Assembly: GCA_963204795.1 (NCBI GenBank)
Contig: CAUJHX010000216.1
Location: 1-35,001, forward strand
Length of the DNA: 35,001 nucleotides
Reading direction: 5' to 3'
From: Pseudomonadota bacterium
GTDB lineage: Bacteria; Pseudomonadota; Gammaproteobacteria; Steroidobacterales; Steroidobacteraceae
The position numbers and the translations under genes were made by a program. Positions 16,312-27,869 of the stretch are shown piece after piece (positions within the stretch are counted from its first letter, which is position 1; the number at the start of each line of letters is the position of its first letter). Below the pieces are notes generated by a model that worked only from the letters and a program-made list of their open reading frames with translations, was not told where the DNA came from and did not search any database.

Positions 16312-18720
16312 ATGAAGCGTAGTGCCGCGCTCGTCCTCCTCGCGCTCATCCTGCAAGCGCGCATCGCGCTCGGCCAGTCGGACGAGGCCTCGTTCACGGT
16401 GGGCGATATCCGCGTCGAGGGCCTGCAGCGGGTCTCGGAGGGAACTGTCTACAACTATCTGCCCGTCAACATCGGCGACCGTCTCGACGCGCAGCGTGTG
16501 CGCGAGGCGATCCGCGCGCTCTATGCGACGGGGTTCTTCCGCGATGTCGAAATCCGGCGCGAAGGCTCGACGCTCGTGGTGGTGGTGCTCGAGCGACCCT
16601 CGATCGAGAGCTTCGAGATCACGGGCAACAAGGACGTCAAGACCGAGGACCTGACGAAATCGCTGCGCAACGTGGGGCTGGCGACCGGCAAGACCTTCGA
16701 CCGGTCGGTGCTCGAGGACGTCAAGCAGTTCCTGACCGATCAGTACTTCAGCCGCGGCAAGTACGGGGTGCTCATCGATACGAAGGTCGAAGAGCAGCCC
16801 GGCAATCGCGTGAAGATCAAGATCGACGTCAAGGAAGGCAAGCGCGCGAAGATCCGCGCGATCAACATCGTCGGCAACACCGTCTTCAGCGACAAGCAGC
16901 TGGCGGACGATTTCGAACTGAAGACGCCGAACTGGCTTTCCTGGTACAAGCAGGATGATCGCTATTCGAAGGAGGCCCTGCAGGGCGACCTCGAAAAACT
17001 GCGTTCCTTCTACCAGGACCGCGGCTACGCGAACATGCAGATCGATTCGACGCAGGTCACGATCACGCCCGAGAAGGACGACATGTTCATCACGGTGAAC
17101 GTGAGCGAGGGGGCCGTCTACAAGGTGTCGGATGTCAAGCTCGCCGGCAACTTCGTCGTGCCGGAACGGGTGCTGCGCAACTATCTCATCGTGCGCCCTG
17201 GCCAGACCTTTTCGCGCAAGTGGGTCACCTCCACCCAGGAGCTGATCCAGAACCGGCTCGGCGAGGAGGGCTACGCTTTCGCGAAAGTTGACCCGGTGCC
17301 GACCGTGGACGAGGCGAAACAGCAGATCGCGCTCACCTTCTTCGTCGATCCGGGCAATCGCGTCTACGTGCGCCACATCCGGTTCGAGGGCGTGGAGAAG
17401 ACGAACGACGAGGTGCTGCGTCGCGAAATGCGCCAGCTCGAAGGCGGCTGGCTGTCGAACGCGCTGCTCGAGCGCTCGAAGCAGCGCCTGCAGCGCCTGC
17501 CTTACATCAAGAAGGTGGAGTCGGAGACGACGCCAGTGCCCGGCGTGCCCGACATGGTCGATGTCACCTACACGATCGAGGAGGGGCCGTCGGCGCAGCT
17601 CGGCGGCGGCATCGGCTATTCCGAGACCCAGTCGTTCATGTTGAACGCGAACTATGCCGACAGCAATTTCTTTGGCAGCGGCGAGCGGGTGTCGATCGAC
17701 CTCAACACCGGCCGGTGGAGCAAGGTCTACGGCGTGTCGTGGACCGACCCGTACCGCACGATCGACGGCATCGCGCGCACGTTGTCGTTCACCTATCGCG
17801 ATGTCACGCAGTTCACGTCCGCTTCGTCCGACTTCTCCTCCGAGTCGATCACCGCGGGACTCGACTACAGTTACCCGATCACGGAGTACCAGGCGGTGCG
17901 CTGGGGCGTTGCGCTGCAGCGCTCGTCATTGCTGACTGCGAGCGGCAGTGCCGAGCAGGCCCTCGAGTGGGTACGCAACAATGGCGACTCGTACAGCCGG
18001 ACGGTCGATTACTTCGGTACGCCGCTCACCATTTACGGCACGAAGTTCGACTCGGCCGAGCTCGTGGTTGGCTGGTCGTTCGATTCCCGCAACCGCACGC
18101 TGTTCGCCGACCGCGGCGTGCGCCACGCGCTCTCGGTCTCCTACACGGTGCCGGGCAGCGACGTGGAGTACTGGGTCGCGAACTACAACTACCTGCAGTA
18201 CATCCCGATCTTCGGGCCGTTCACGCTCGCGCTCGACGCCGAACTCGGCTACGGGATGGATATCGGTGACACGACTGCGCTGCCCCCGTACCGGCAGTTC
18301 TTCGCCGGCGGTCCGGAGACGGTGCGGGGCTATGAAGCGAGCCGGCTGGGGCCCAAGGACCAGTGGGGCAACCCCTACGGCGGCAACCTGAAAGTGATCG
18401 GGCGGGCGGAAATCATCCTGCCGATGCCGGCCAAATTCCGCTCGAGTGCCCGGGCGAGCCTCTTCTACGACATCGGCAACGTCTTCCAGACGGGTAACCG
18501 CTATGCGTTCTACGGCCGCGACCCGGCACGAACACCGGTCGATTACAGCTTCAGTTATGATAAATTGAAGCATTCGGCGGGGCTTGCCGTGCAGTGGCTC
18601 GCGCCGCTTGGCCTGTTCCGCTTCAGCTACGCGGTCCCGCTCAATGCATACAAGGGTGACAGCGTGCTCTACCCGGACGAGAAAGAAGGCTTCCAGTTCT
18701 CGGTCGGCCAGGCCTTTTGA
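16312..18720 (+). CDS. bamA: Outer membrane protein assembly factor BamA
   Basis: BamA is the Omp85-family core of the BAM complex, which folds beta-barrel proteins into the outer membrane. The 802-residue precursor has a signal peptide with probable cleavage after ALG (residue 21), five POTRA domains (about 25-425, the first starting FTVGDIRVEGLQR), and a C-terminal 16-strand barrel. The barrel contains the loop-6 motif VRGYEASRLGP and ends in phenylalanine (FSVGQAF), the outer-membrane beta-signal. The length matches family members (E. coli 810). The ATG at 16312 follows GGTGA; the 31-bp gap to rseP is among the wider ones in this run. I saw no convincing sigma-E promoter here. Confidence 0.98.
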   Translation: MKRSAALVLLALILQARIALGQSDEASFTVGDIRVEGLQRVSEGTVYNYLPVNIGDRLDAQRVREAIRALYATGFFRDVEIRREGSTLVVVVLERPSIESFEITGNKDVKTEDLTKSLRNVGLATGKTFDRSVLEDVKQFLTDQYFSRGKYGVLIDTKVEEQPGNRVKIKIDVKEGKRAKIRAINIVGNTVFSDKQLADDFELKTPNWLSWYKQDDRYSKEALQGDLEKLRSFYQDRGYANMQIDSTQVTITPEKDDMFITVNVSEGAVYKVSDVKLAGNFVVPERVLRNYLIVRPGQTFSRKWVTSTQELIQNRLGEEGYAFAKVDPVPTVDEAKQQIALTFFVDPGNRVYVRHIRFEGVEKTNDEVLRREMRQLEGGWLSNALLERSKQRLQRLPYIKKVESETTPVPGVPDMVDVTYTIEEGPSAQLGGGIGYSETQSFMLNANYADSNFFGSGERVSIDLNTGRWSKVYGVSWTDPYRTIDGIARTLSFTYRDVTQFTSASSDFSSESITAGLDYSYPITEYQAVRWGVALQRSSLLTASGSAEQALEWVRNNGDSYSRTVDYFGTPLTIYGTKFDSAELVVGWSFDSRNRTLFADRGVRHALSVSYTVPGSDVEYWVANYNYLQYIPIFGPFTLALDAELGYGMDIGDTTALPPYRQFFAGGPETVRGYEASRLGPKDQWGNPYGGNLKVIGRAEIILPMPAKFRSSARASLFYDIGNVFQTGNRYAFYGRDPARTPVDYSFSYDKLKHSAGLAVQWLAPLGLFRFSYAVPLNAYKGDSVLYPDEKEGFQFSVGQAF

Positions 18721-18751
18721 CCGTCCAGTACTTTGCAGAGGAATCATCAGC

Positions 18752-19306
18752 GTGACCGTGTTGAAATCGACTCTCGTTGCTCTCGCGGCCCTCGGTGCGT
18801 TCGCGGCAGTTCCGGCCTTCGCGCAGTCGAAGATCGGTGTGGTGGATTACGGCCGCCTGATGGAGGACTCGCCGCAGGCGAAGACCGCCCTCGACGCGAT
18901 CCGCAACGAGTTCGCGCCGAAGCAGAAGGAACTGACGACCCAGCAGCAGGTGCTCAAGGGCAAGGAAGACAAGCTGCAGAAGGACGCAGCGACAATGTCC
19001 GCCGATCAGCGCGCGCGCACCGAGAAAGAGCTGCGCGACGGCTACCGGGATCTCGAACGCAGGCGTCAGGAAATCCAGGAGGATTTCAATGCCCGGCGCA
19101 ACGAGGAAATGTCGCGGCTGCAGCGCACCCTGATCGAGGAAGTGCGCAGCTACGCCAAGGCGCAGGGCTACGATCTCGTGCTGGCGGACGGCGTGTTGTA
19201 TGCGAATACCACGATGGACATCACGCCGGCGGTGCTCGCGAACCTGAAGTCACGCGCGCCGGCTGCCGCCACGTCGCCTGCCGTGCCGAAGCCCGCGGGC
19301 AAGTAA
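18752..19306 (+). CDS. skp: Periplasmic chaperone Skp (OmpH family)
   Basis: Skp is a trimeric jellyfish-shaped chaperone that carries unfolded outer-membrane proteins across the periplasm to BAM. The 184-residue precursor has a clear signal peptide (LKSTLVALAALGAFAAVPAFA, cut before Q), then KIGVVDYGRLMEDSPQAK as in Skp, a long charged coiled coil (about 45-130), and a closing beta segment with YDLVLADGVLYAN. An alanine/proline-rich tail follows the conserved part. I choose the GTG at 18752, with AGGA nine bases upstream; GTG at 18758 and TTG at 18761 are possible. The order bamA-skp-lpxD is conserved in gammaproteobacteria. Confidence 0.95.
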   Translation: MTVLKSTLVALAALGAFAAVPAFAQSKIGVVDYGRLMEDSPQAKTALDAIRNEFAPKQKELTTQQQVLKGKEDKLQKDAATMSADQRARTEKELRDGYRDLERRRQEIQEDFNARRNEEMSRLQRTLIEEVRSYAKAQGYDLVLADGVLYANTTMDITPAVLANLKSRAPAAATSPAVPKPAGK

Positions 19307-19319
19307 GCCGGGTCGCAGG

Positions 19320-20348
19320 ATGTCGGTCTCGCTGGGCGAGCTCGCGGTCCGGTTCGGCTGCGAGCTGCGCGGCGACCCCGACCTGCGCGTCGAGCGCGTC
19401 GCCACCCTTGCAGGCGCTGGCCCCACGGCGCTCGCTTTCCTGGTCAATCCGAAGTATCGACCCTTGCTCGGGGAGACCCGTGCGGGCGCCGTCGTGCTCG
19501 GTGCTGCGGATGCCGCCGGTGTGGCGCGCACTGTCCTCATAGCTCCAAACCCTTACGCCACGTACGCGCGAATCGCGTCTGTATTGCATCCGGCACCCGC
19601 AGCGCCGCCAGGTGTGCACGCCACCGCCTGGATCGCGCCGCTTGCGCAGATAGATGTCAATGCGCACGTCGGTCCGCATGTCTCCGTCGGGGGAGGCACG
19701 CGCATCGGAGCGCGTGCCGTGATCGGCCCGGGCTGCGTGATCGGGGACGATGTCGAGATCGCCGAGGACGTGCGGCTCGTGGCGCGCGTCGTCATCTGCC
19801 CCGGCACGCGCATCGGCCCGCGCACGATCGTGCAGCCCGGCGCGGTGATCGGCGGTGATGGTTTCGGCTACGCGCCGGAACGCGGCGCATGGGTGAAGGT
19901 ACCGCAGGTGGGCCGGGTCGTGATCGGCGCAGATGTCGAGATCGGCGCGAATACGACCATCGATCGTGGTGCCATCGACGACACGGTGATCGAGGACGGC
20001 GTCAAGCTCGACAACCAGATCCAGATCGGGCACAACGTGCGGATCGGCGCGCATTCTGCGCTCGCAGGTTGTGTCGGGGTGTCAGGCAGCGTCACGATCG
20101 GCAAACGTTGTCAGCTCGGCGGCGCGGTGGGTGTTGCAGGGCATCTCACGATTGCCGACGATGTGGCCGTAACCGGCATGACGCTCGTGAGCCACTCAAT
20201 CACCGAGCCGGGGGTCTATTCGAGCGGCATGCCGGCTGTCCCGGCGCAGGAGTGGCGCCGTGCCGTCGCGCGGCTGCATCGCCTCGACCGCATGGCGGGG
20301 CAGGTGGCCGCACTGGAAAAGAAACTGAACAGGAAACAGGATGACTGA
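19320..20348 (+). CDS. lpxD: UDP-3-O-(3-hydroxyacyl)glucosamine N-acyltransferase
   Basis: LpxD adds the second hydroxyacyl chain, from acyl-ACP, to the UDP-glucosamine intermediate of lipid A. The 342-residue product has an N-terminal uridine-binding domain ([16 protein letters not shown] to about 100), a left-handed beta-helix of hexapeptide repeats with [10 protein letters not shown], and QIGHNVRIG, where H238 matches the catalytic histidine. It ends in a C-terminal helix rich in charged residues (about 320-342). The ATG at 19320 has AGG directly in front, so the ribosome binding site is poor. The last 8 bases overlap fabZ. Confidence 0.97.
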   Translation: MSVSLGELAVRFGCELRGDPDLRVERVATLAGAGPTALAFLVNPKYRPLLGETRAGAVVLGAADAAGVARTVLIAPNPYATYARIASVLHPAPAAPPGVHATAWIAPLAQIDVNAHVGPHVSVGGGTRIGARAVIGPGCVIGDDVEIAEDVRLVARVVICPGTRIGPRTIVQPGAVIGGDGFGYAPERGAWVKVPQVGRVVIGADVEIGANTTIDRGAIDDTVIEDGVKLDNQIQIGHNVRIGAHSALAGCVGVSGSVTIGKRCQLGGAVGVAGHLTIADDVAVTGMTLVSHSITEPGVYSSGMPAVPAQEWRRAVARLHRLDRMAGQVAALEKKLNRKQDD

Positions 20349-20805
20349 CTCCGTTTTCATGGATATCGCCGGCATTCTTCGCCAGCTGCCGCACCGCTAT
20401 CCATTCCTGCTCATCGACCGCGTGCTCGAATGCGAGCCGGGCAAGTCGGTTCGCGCGCTGAAGAATGTCACCGTCAACGAGCCGTTCTTCAACGGCCACT
20501 TTCCCGGACACCCCGTCATGCCGGGCGTGCTGATCGTCGAGGCGCTCGCCCAGGCCGCTGGCATCCTCGCGTTTGCGACCGTCCGGGAAGTCCCCGACGA
20601 GAGCATGGGGCTCTACATGGTGGGCATCGACGAGGCGCGCTTTCGCCGTCCGGTGGTACCCGGTGACCAGCTGATCCTCACTGCGCAGCTCGCGCGCTCG
20701 TTCAGGGGCATCTGGCGCTTCTCGACGACAGCGTTCGTCGGGGGCGAGGAGGTGTCCTCCGCGAACATCATGGTCGCCACGGAACTGAAGACGGGCAAGC
20801 CATGA
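20341..20805 (+). CDS. fabZ: 3-hydroxyacyl-ACP dehydratase FabZ
   Basis: FabZ dehydrates 3-hydroxyacyl-ACP in fatty acid elongation and competes with LpxA and LpxD for the same hydroxyacyl-ACP, so its place between their genes makes metabolic sense. The 154-residue hot-dog fold protein contains [13 protein letters not shown] and the active-site helix [22 protein letters not shown]-type block, with H53 and E67 as the catalytic pair. The ATG at 20341 has AGGAA five bases upstream inside lpxD and overlaps it by 8 bases; the stop overlaps lpxA (ATGA). Confidence 0.98.
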   Translation: MTDSVFMDIAGILRQLPHRYPFLLIDRVLECEPGKSVRALKNVTVNEPFFNGHFPGHPVMPGVLIVEALAQAAGILAFATVREVPDESMGLYMVGIDEARFRRPVVPGDQLILTAQLARSFRGIWRFSTTAFVGGEEVSSANIMVATELKTGKP

Positions 20806-21572
20806 TCGACGCACGCGCCATCGTTTCGCCGGACGCACGACTCGCGCCCGATGTCGAGGTTGGGCCGTTCGCGATCATCGGCCCAGGCGTCGAAATCGGC
20901 CCGGGCTGCACCGTAGGCGCGCACGCCGTCATCGAGCGCGATGCGCGTCTCGGCGCGCGCAACCGGGTATTCCCGTTCGCATCTCTCGGCAGTGCACCGC
21001 AGGACAAGAGCTACAAGGGCGAGCCGACGCGCCTCGAGATCGGCGATGACAACGTGTTTCGCGAGTTCTGCACGGTAAACCGCGGCACGACGAAGGACCA
21101 GGGTGTCACCCGCATCGGCCACCAGAACCTTTTCATGTCGTACTCGCATGTCGCCCACGACTGCGTGATCGGCGACAAGGTGGTGCTCGCCAATCTCGCG
21201 ACACTGGGCGGTCATGTGCATCTCGGCGACTGGGTGATCATGGGCGGGTTCTCGGGCATCCATCAGTTCTGCAAGGTCGGCGCGCATGCCTTCATCGCCA
21301 ACAACGCTGCGGTCACGCGCGACGTGCCACCCTATGTGATGGCGGTGGGCCAGCCCGCCACACCACATTCCGTCAATGCGGAAGGGCTCAAGCGCCGCGG
21401 CTTCACGCCGCAGAACATCCGCAACATCAGGACCGCGTTTCGCACGCTCTACCGGGAGGATCGCAAACTCGCGGACGCCGTGGACGAATTGCGCAAACTG
21501 GCCGCGAGTCAGCCGGAAATCGCGCCTTTCGTCGCGTTCATCGACGCCTCGTCCCGCAGCCTCGTGCGTTAG
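20802..21572 (+). CDS. lpxA: UDP-N-acetylglucosamine 3-O-acyltransferase
   Basis: LpxA catalyses the first step of lipid A synthesis, moving a 3-hydroxyacyl chain from ACP to UDP-GlcNAc. The 256-residue product is a left-handed beta-helix of hexapeptide repeats followed by a helical C-terminus. [11 protein letters not shown] carries the catalytic histidine (H119 in this numbering). Also present are [30 protein letters not shown] and the LpxA-specific [10 protein letters not shown]. The acyl-length ruler corresponds to the His-Gln-Phe region, but I do not predict chain length. It overlaps fabZ by 4 bases and precedes lpxB by 14 bp. Confidence 0.98.
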   Translation: MIDARAIVSPDARLAPDVEVGPFAIIGPGVEIGPGCTVGAHAVIERDARLGARNRVFPFASLGSAPQDKSYKGEPTRLEIGDDNVFREFCTVNRGTTKDQGVTRIGHQNLFMSYSHVAHDCVIGDKVVLANLATLGGHVHLGDWVIMGGFSGIHQFCKVGAHAFIANNAAVTRDVPPYVMAVGQPATPHSVNAEGLKRRGFTPQNIRNIRTAFRTLYREDRKLADAVDELRKLAASQPEIAPFVAFIDASSRSLVR

Positions 21573-21586
21573 CAGCGTCCGGGCAG

Positions 21587-22729
21587 GTGGCGCTGAAAAT
21601 CGGAGTCGTGGCCGGCGAGGCGTCGGGCGATGCGCTCGGCGCGGCATTCATCGCGGCGGTGCGTGCGCGTGAGCCCGACGCGCAGTTCTTCGGCGTTGCC
21701 GGTCCAAAGATGATCGCTGCGGGTTGCGAGGCCTGGGAGCCCGCCGAGGCGCTCGCGGTGATGGGGGTCACCGAGGTGATCCGGCATCTGCCGCGGCTGT
21801 GGCGCTTGCGTCGGCGCCTTGCTGCGCGCTTCCTCGCTGCACGTCCCGATGTGTTCGTGGGCATCGATGCCCCGGAGTTCAATCTCGGGCTCGGCCGCAA
21901 ACTCAAGGGCGCGATGCGTACCGTGCAGTACGTGAGCCCGCAGGTGTGGGCCTGGCGCCAGGGGCGCGTGCGCACGATCGGCACCTCCTGCGACCTCGTG
22001 CTGTGCCTGCTGCCATTCGAGACGCGCTTCTATGGCGAACATCACGTTCGCGCGGTGTTCGTCGGGCACCCGCTCGCCGACCGCATCCCGCTCGATGTCG
22101 ATCGCGACGCCGCGCGGCGCTCGCTCGGCCTGCCGGCCGGGGCGACCGTCGTCGCCGTGCTGCCGGGCAGCCGCCTCGGCGAGGTAGCGCGTCTCGGCGC
22201 GGATTTCTCGGCTGCTTGCGCGTTGCTCGCCGCCCGTCGCACGGGGCTCTCATTCATCGCGCCGATGGCGAGCGCGGCCGTGCGGGAGCTCTTCGCGTCG
22301 CAGTGGCGCGCGGCCGCGGGCGAATTGCCGGTGCAGCTGACCGATGGTGGGGCAGACCACGCGCTCATCGCCGCCGATGTAGTATTGGTGGCCTCGGGGA
22401 CCGCGACGCTCGAGACGGCGCTCTGCAAACGACCGATGGTCGTCGCCTACCGCCTCGGCGCGATCACGGCGCTGCTCCTTCGGACACTGGGACTCGTGAA
22501 GGTGCCGTATTTTTCGCAGCCCAATCTGCTCGCCGGCCGGCGGCTCGTGCCGGAGTTCTTCCAGGAGGCTGTAACCCCGCGCAGTCTTGCGGACGCACTC
22601 GGGGCGGAGCTCGCCGATCCCGCGCGCGCGGCCCTGCTCGCGCAGGAGTTTCGCCGCATCCACGAGTCACTGCGCGTGGACGGTGCGCGCCGGGCTGCGG
22701 ACGCGGTGCTCGAGCTGGTGGACCGATGA
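21587..22729 (+). CDS. lpxB: Lipid-A-disaccharide synthase
   Basis: LpxB is a GT19 glycosyltransferase that joins UDP-2,3-diacylglucosamine and lipid X into the lipid A disaccharide at the inner-membrane face. The 380-residue product shows the N-terminal [54 protein letters not shown] and [15 protein letters not shown], in family order. The start is the GTG at 21587; AGG stands directly before it, so initiation may depend on coupling to lpxA. The stop overlaps the rnhB ATG (ATGA). Confidence 0.97.
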   Translation: MALKIGVVAGEASGDALGAAFIAAVRAREPDAQFFGVAGPKMIAAGCEAWEPAEALAVMGVTEVIRHLPRLWRLRRRLAARFLAARPDVFVGIDAPEFNLGLGRKLKGAMRTVQYVSPQVWAWRQGRVRTIGTSCDLVLCLLPFETRFYGEHHVRAVFVGHPLADRIPLDVDRDAARRSLGLPAGATVVAVLPGSRLGEVARLGADFSAACALLAARRTGLSFIAPMASAAVRELFASQWRAAAGELPVQLTDGGADHALIAADVVLVASGTATLETALCKRPMVVAYRLGAITALLLRTLGLVKVPYFSQPNLLAGRRLVPEFFQEAVTPRSLADALGAELADPARAALLAQEFRRIHESLRVDGARRAADAVLELVDR

Positions 22730-23313
22730 GCACGGCGCCACGCATTGCAGGCGTCGACGAGGCAGGGCGGGGTCCGCTTGCAGGTCCTGTGGTCGCGTCG
22801 GCCGTCATCCTCGACCCACGCCGGCCCGTGCGCGGCCTCGCGGATTCGAAGCAACTCACGCCCGAGATCCGCGAGCGGCTTGCGGCGCGCATTCGCGAAC
22901 AGGCTGTCGCCTGGTCCGTCGCATGGGCCGATGCGGGCGAGATCGACTGCCTCAACATCCTCGAGGCAACACTGCTCGCCATGCGCCGCGCGCTGTTGCG
23001 CCTGCCCATCCGCCCGACTGGCGTGCTGGTCGATGGCAACCGGTTGCCACGGCTCGCCGATCTGGGTCTCGAAGCCGGGGCGCGCGCCATCGTACGTGGC
23101 GACCAGAGCGAGCCCGCGATCAGCGCAGCATCGATTCTCGCCAAGACCTGGCGGGATGCGCAGATGTGCCGGTTGCACGAGCGCTATCCGGGTTTTGGTC
23201 TCGATGAGCACAAGGGCTATCCGACGCGGACCCACGTCGCGGCGCTGCGCGTCCAGGGGCCGTCTGCAGTTCACCGGCGCACGTTCGCGCCGTGCAGGAT
23301 CCCCGGCAAGTGA
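22726..23313 (+). CDS. rnhB: Ribonuclease HII
   Basis: RNase HII cuts the RNA strand of RNA-DNA hybrids and starts removal of single ribonucleotides left in DNA. The 195-residue product has [16 protein letters not shown] with D11 and E12, VDGNRLP with D103, and SILAKTWRD with D144, completing the DEDD metal site; HKGYPTRTH is the substrate-binding block. It begins at the ATG overlapping lpxB, since the open frame upstream is lpxB in another phase. It sits directly before dnaE, a usual gammaproteobacterial neighbour, and overlaps its start. Confidence 0.97.
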   Translation: MSTAPRIAGVDEAGRGPLAGPVVASAVILDPRRPVRGLADSKQLTPEIRERLAARIREQAVAWSVAWADAGEIDCLNILEATLLAMRRALLRLPIRPTGVLVDGNRLPRLADLGLEAGARAIVRGDQSEPAISAASILAKTWRDAQMCRLHERYPGFGLDEHKGYPTRTHVAALRVQGPSAVHRRTFAPCRIPGK

Positions 23314-26300
23314 GCGGGGCAGCTGCACCGGCTTTCGTGCATCTGCGGGTGCACACCGAGTATTCACTGGTCGACAGTGTCGTGCGCGTGCCGGAGCTCG
23401 TTGTGACGGTGGCCGGCGCGGGCATGCCCGCCGTAGCGGTGACCGACGAGTGCAATCTCTTCGCGATGGTGAAGTTCTACCGGGCGGCGCTCGCGGCCGG
23501 CGTCAAGCCCATCGTCGGCGTCGATCTGCTCGTGCGCGAAACGGCCGAGCGTGCCCAGCCGGCGCGCCTCACGCTCGTATGCCAGAACACGGTGGGATAC
23601 GGAAACATCACGCGCCTCGTGAGCCGCGCCTACCGCGAGGGTCGGCGTCAGGGCGTGCCGCTGATCGAGCGCGCGTGGCTCGACAGCGACAGCTGTGCGG
23701 GGCTCCTCGCACTTTCCGGAGCGACCCAGGGCGACATCGGCCGGGCGCTCATCGCCGGTCGTGGCGCAGAGGCCGCGCGCAGTCTCGATGCGTGGCTGGC
23801 TCTCTTCGGCGATCGCTTCTACATCGAACTGCAGCGTGTCGGCCGCGTGGACGAGGAGTCCTATATCGGCGCCGCCGCCGCACTTGCGGCAAAGCGTGGC
23901 GTGCCCGTCGTCGCGACCAACGACGTGCGCTTCCTCGCGGGAGGCGCGTTCGAATCACACGAGGCGCGGGTGTGCATCCAGGACGGCACGCTGCTCGGCG
24001 ATCCGGGGCGCGTGCGGCGCTATACGCCGCAGCAGTTCCTGCGCTCACCCGCCGAGATGGCGCGCGCCTTCGCGGATATTCCCGAGGCGCTCGCCAATAC
24101 CGTCGAGATCGCGAGGCGCTGCAGCCTGCCGCTCAAGCTCGGCGAGGCGCGCCTGCCCGAATATCCCGTCCCGGCCGGCGAAACGGTGACAGGTTTCCTG
24201 CAGGCGCAGGCATCACAGGGGCTCGGCGCGCACCTCGCCGAGTTGCCCGTCGGGGCGCTCGGGCGCGAGCATTATCAGGCGCGGCTCGCGACCGAACTCG
24301 AGGTCATCTGCCAGATGGGCTTCGCCGGCTACTTCCTGATCGTGGCCGACTTCATCCGCTGGGCCCGTGAGCACGGTGTCCCGGTCGGCCCGGGACGCGG
24401 ATCCGGCGCGGGCTCGGTGGTGGCCTGGTCGCTTGGCATCACCGATATTGATCCGCTGCGCTACGACCTGCTGTTCGAGCGTTTCCTGAACCCCGAGCGC
24501 GTATCGATGCCGGATTTCGACATCGACTTCTGCATGGACGGCCGCGATCGCGTGATCGACTATGTCGCGGAAAAATACGGTCGCGACCGCGTGTCGCAGA
24601 TCATCACCTACGGCACGATGGCCGCCAAGGCGGTGGTGCGTGATGTGGGCCGGGTGCTCGGCATGAGTTACGGGCACGTCGACCGCATCGCGAAGCTGAT
24701 CCCGTTCGAACTCGGCATCACGCTCGAGGAGGCGCTGCGCAAGGAGCCGGAGCTCAAGCGGCTCTATGCCGAAGATGAGGAGATCACGAACCTCATCGAT
24801 CTCGCACGCTCGCTCGAGGGACTCACGCGAAGCGCCGGCACGCACGCCGGTGGCGTCGTGATCGCCCCTTCGGTGCTGACCGACTTCGCGCCGCTCTACT
24901 GCGAAGAGGGCGCGCAGAGTGTCGTGACGCAATTCGACAAGGACGATGTCGAAGCTGCCGGGCTCGTCAAGTTCGATTTTCTCGGCCTGCGTACGCTCAC
25001 GATCATCGATCGCGCGGTCGCAACCATCAATACGCTGCGCGCGCGGCAAGGCGAGCCGCCCATCGTCGTCTCGGGTCTGCCGATGGATGATGCGGCGACG
25101 TTCGCGCTGCTCAAGTCCTGCCGCACGACGGCCGTGTTCCAGCTCGAATCGCGCGGCATGAAGGACCTGATCCGTCGCCTGCAGCCCGACTGTTTCGAGG
25201 ACATCGTGGCGCTCGTCGCGCTCTTTCGTCCGGGCCCGCTGCAGTCGGGCATGGTCGAAGATTTCATCGCGAGGAAACACAGCCCGGCAGGCACGGTCAT
25301 CGATTACCTGCATCCCGACCTGCAACCGGTGCTCGCACCGACCTACGGCGTGATCCTCTACCAGGAACAGGTGATGCAGATCGCCCAGGTGCTCGCCGGC
25401 TACACCCTCGGCGGTGCCGACCTGCTGCGCCGGGCGATGGGCAAGAAGAAGCCCGAAGAGATGGCGAAGCAGCGTTCGGTCTTCATCGAAGGCGCGACCG
25501 CGCGTGGGGTACCGGCCGGGCAGGCAGCGCACATCTTCGACCTGATGGAAAAGTTTGCCGGGTATGGCTTCAACAAGTCGCACTCGGCGGCCTATGCGCT
25601 CCTCTCCTACCAGACCGCGTGGCTGAAGGCGCACTACCCCGCGGCGTTCATGGCCGCGGTGCTCTCGGCCGACATGGACCACACCGACAAGGTCGTGACG
25701 CTCATCGACGAGTGCGCGCAGATCGGACTCGAGATCCAACCGCCCCACGTCAACCATTCGATGTATGTGTTCACGGTGGCGGGCGAACGCGCGGTCCGCT
25801 ACGGCCTCGGTGCGATCAAGGGGGTCGGCGCGGGGGCGGTCGAGGCGCTTATCGCAGAGCGCGACGCGCGCGGTGCGTTCGGGAGCCTCGAGGATCTCTG
25901 CCGCAGGCTCGACCTCTCGAAGGTCAACCGTCGCGTGCTCGAGGCGCTGGTGCGCTCGGGCAGCCTCGATGCCCTCGGCGCCAACCGCGCGACGATGATG
26001 AGCCGCATCGACAGCGCGATGCTGCTCGGTGAGCAGGAGACGCGCGCCAGGGAGGTGGGCCAGGAGGATTTCTTCGGTCTGGGCGTCACCGCGCGCGCTG
26101 ATCCGGTCGCCTCGTCGGGTCCTGTCCTGCCCGACTTCAACGAGTCCGTGCGCCTCGCCGGCGAACGCGAGACGCTCGGCCTCTATCTCACGGGTCATCC
26201 GATCGACCGGTTCCTCGCAGACCTGCCGCGCTTCGTCACGCATCGCATCGGCGATCTCATTTCCGATCGTCCAGTCGCCCCGTCCGAAGGAGGCAGGGCA

Positions 26301-26852
26301 TTCCGGGGCGGCAAGCCGGCCACGGTTGCGGGGCTCGTCACCGAAGTACGTCGTCGGGGCACGCGTGTGGCGGTAGTGCTCGATGATCGCTCCGGACGCA
26401 TCGAGGTGGATTTCTTCGAGGACGTATTCCGGCAGTTTCGCGAGCTGATCGCGAAGGATTCGCTGCTGGTCATCGAGGGGCAGGTGCGCTTCGATGAATT
26501 CATTGACGGGTGGCGTCTTGCCGGGCGGCGGGTGACCGAACTCGACCGCAGGCGCGAGGAAGTTGCGCGGCGCATCGTGATTCGCTGCGCCGCGGGCTCA
26601 CCGGCACGAGCGACATTGCCGGATGCGCTCGTTGGCGCGCTCACGCCCTGGCGTTCGGGACCGTGCCAGGTGTCGATCGATTACGAAGGCGATGGCGCGC
26701 GCGGAGTGTTCACCCTCGGCAGCGAGTGGAACGTGCGCGCCACCCGCGAGCTTCTCGAGCAGCTTGAGCAGCTCGCCGGGCCCGGCAACGTCAGCGTGCG
26801 TTACGGCCCGCCGCCTGGCACTGGCGCGCACGAGAGCGTCTTGCGATCCTGA
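23310..26852 (+). CDS. dnaE: DNA polymerase III subunit alpha
   Basis: This is the catalytic subunit of the replicative polymerase. The 1180-residue product has an N-terminal PHP domain ([15 protein letters not shown]), the palm with the catalytic aspartates in [16 protein letters not shown] and [14 protein letters not shown], finger motifs [14 protein letters not shown] and [21 protein letters not shown], helix-hairpin-helix ([14 protein letters not shown]), a clamp-binding segment QEDFFGLG near residue 917, and a C-terminal OB fold. In the PHP domain the usual TDHGN reads TDECN, as in other polymerases with an inactive PHP, so proofreading must come from a separate DnaQ. I choose the GTG at 23310, which overlaps the rnhB stop (GTGA) and has AGGA ten bases upstream; the GTG at 23292 lacks a site. 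Confidence 0.97.
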   Translation: MSGAAAPAFVHLRVHTEYSLVDSVVRVPELVVTVAGAGMPAVAVTDECNLFAMVKFYRAALAAGVKPIVGVDLLVRETAERAQPARLTLVCQNTVGYGNITRLVSRAYREGRRQGVPLIERAWLDSDSCAGLLALSGATQGDIGRALIAGRGAEAARSLDAWLALFGDRFYIELQRVGRVDEESYIGAAAALAAKRGVPVVATNDVRFLAGGAFESHEARVCIQDGTLLGDPGRVRRYTPQQFLRSPAEMARAFADIPEALANTVEIARRCSLPLKLGEARLPEYPVPAGETVTGFLQAQASQGLGAHLAELPVGALGREHYQARLATELEVICQMGFAGYFLIVADFIRWAREHGVPVGPGRGSGAGSVVAWSLGITDIDPLRYDLLFERFLNPERVSMPDFDIDFCMDGRDRVIDYVAEKYGRDRVSQIITYGTMAAKAVVRDVGRVLGMSYGHVDRIAKLIPFELGITLEEALRKEPELKRLYAEDEEITNLIDLARSLEGLTRSAGTHAGGVVIAPSVLTDFAPLYCEEGAQSVVTQFDKDDVEAAGLVKFDFLGLRTLTIIDRAVATINTLRARQGEPPIVVSGLPMDDAATFALLKSCRTTAVFQLESRGMKDLIRRLQPDCFEDIVALVALFRPGPLQSGMVEDFIARKHSPAGTVIDYLHPDLQPVLAPTYGVILYQEQVMQIAQVLAGYTLGGADLLRRAMGKKKPEEMAKQRSVFIEGATARGVPAGQAAHIFDLMEKFAGYGFNKSHSAAYALLSYQTAWLKAHYPAAFMAAVLSADMDHTDKVVTLIDECAQIGLEIQPPHVNHSMYVFTVAGERAVRYGLGAIKGVGAGAVEALIAERDARGAFGSLEDLCRRLDLSKVNRRVLEALVRSGSLDALGANRATMMSRIDSAMLLGEQETRAREVGQEDFFGLGVTARADPVASSGPVLPDFNESVRLAGERETLGLYLTGHPIDRFLADLPRFVTHRIGDLISDRPVAPSEGGRAFRGGKPATVAGLVTEVRRRGTRVAVVLDDRSGRIEVDFFEDVFRQFRELIAKDSLLVIEGQVRFDEFIDGWRLAGRRVTELDRRREEVARRIVIRCAAGSPARATLPDALVGALTPWRSGPCQVSIDYEGDGARGVFTLGSEWNVRATRELLEQLEQLAGPGNVSVRYGPPPGTGAHESVLRS

Positions 26853-26899
26853 CCCGTCGCCCGTAACCTCGGCCGACCCTATTGCCACCGGCGGGGCCC

Positions 26900-27865
26900 A
26901 TGGCCGTCAGCTTTCTCGACTTTGAACAACCGATTGCCGAACTCGAGGCGAAGATCGAGGAGCTGCGGCACGTCACGTCCGAATCGAAGGTCAATATCCA
27001 GGATGAGATCGGCAGGCTCCAGGCGAAAAGCCGGCAGCTGACGAAGAACATCTTTGCGAACCTGACGCCGTGGCAGATCACCCAGCTCGCGCGTCATCCG
27101 CAGCGGCCCTACACGCTCGATTATGTCGCTGCCGTATTCACCGATTTCCATGAGCTGCACGGCGACCGGATGTACGGCGACGATCTTGCCATTGTCGGTG
27201 GACTGGCGCGGCTCGAAGGGCGACCGGTGATGATCATCGGCCACCAGAAGGGCCGCGACACGAAGGAACGGGTGCGCCGCAACTACGGCATGCCGAAGCC
27301 CGAGGGTTACCGCAAGGCGCTGCGCCTGATGCGACTCGCCGAGCGCTTCCGCCTGCCGCTGATCACGTTCATCGATACGACCGGCGCCTATCCCGGAGTC
27401 GGCTCCGAGGAGCGCGGCCAGAGCGAGGCGATCGCGCGCAACCTCTTCGAGATGTCCGTGCTCGGCATCCCGATCGTGAGCGTCGTGATCGGCGAGGGCG
27501 GCTCGGGCGGCGCGCTCGCGATCGGGGTGTGCGATCGGCTCCTGATGCTCGAGTATGCGACCTATTCGGTGATCTCGCCGGAAGGTTGCGCGTCGATTCT
27601 CTGGAAGAACTCCGACAAGAAGGAAATCGCCGCGGAGGCGATGGGGCTCACGGCGGCGCGGCTTGCGGCACTGAAGCTCGTCGACGAGGTACTGAAAGAG
27701 CCGCTCGGCGGCGCGCATCGTGACCCGCAGGCGGTGTACGAGACGATGCGCGGCGCACTGCTGACGCATCTCGACGCCGTGTCCGGCATGACGCCGGAGG
27801 AGCTGCGCGCGATGCGCAACGGGCGTATCGCCGCCTTCGGCGTGTACTCCGAAACCCGGGATTGA
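26900..27865 (+). CDS. accA: Acetyl-CoA carboxylase carboxyltransferase subunit alpha
   Basis: AccA, with AccD, moves the carboxyl group from biotin-carboxyl carrier protein to acetyl-CoA, giving malonyl-CoA for fatty acid synthesis. The 321-residue product follows the E. coli protein closely: [85 protein letters not shown] and [10 protein letters not shown]. The ATG at 26900 is chosen over an in-frame TTG 18 bases upstream because homology starts there. The 47-bp gap after dnaE holds no clear promoter. It lacks the zinc ribbon, which belongs to AccD. Confidence 0.98.
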   Translation: MAVSFLDFEQPIAELEAKIEELRHVTSESKVNIQDEIGRLQAKSRQLTKNIFANLTPWQITQLARHPQRPYTLDYVAAVFTDFHELHGDRMYGDDLAIVGGLARLEGRPVMIIGHQKGRDTKERVRRNYGMPKPEGYRKALRLMRLAERFRLPLITFIDTTGAYPGVGSEERGQSEAIARNLFEMSVLGIPIVSVVIGEGGSGGALAIGVCDRLLMLEYATYSVISPEGCASILWKNSDKKEIAAEAMGLTAARLAALKLVDEVLKEPLGGAHRDPQAVYETMRGALLTHLDAVSGMTPEELRAMRNGRIAAFGVYSETRD

Positions 27866-27869
27866 CGGG

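Noticed and set aside
14028-16397. A 789-codon open frame on the minus strand opposite dxr and rseP
   Set aside because: Both plus-strand genes are conserved over their full length; the minus frame shows only low-complexity charged sequence typical of a GC-rich shadow.
24213-26243. A 676-codon minus-strand frame opposite dnaE
   Set aside because: Antisense shadow of the DNA polymerase gene, without family motifs or a ribosome binding site.
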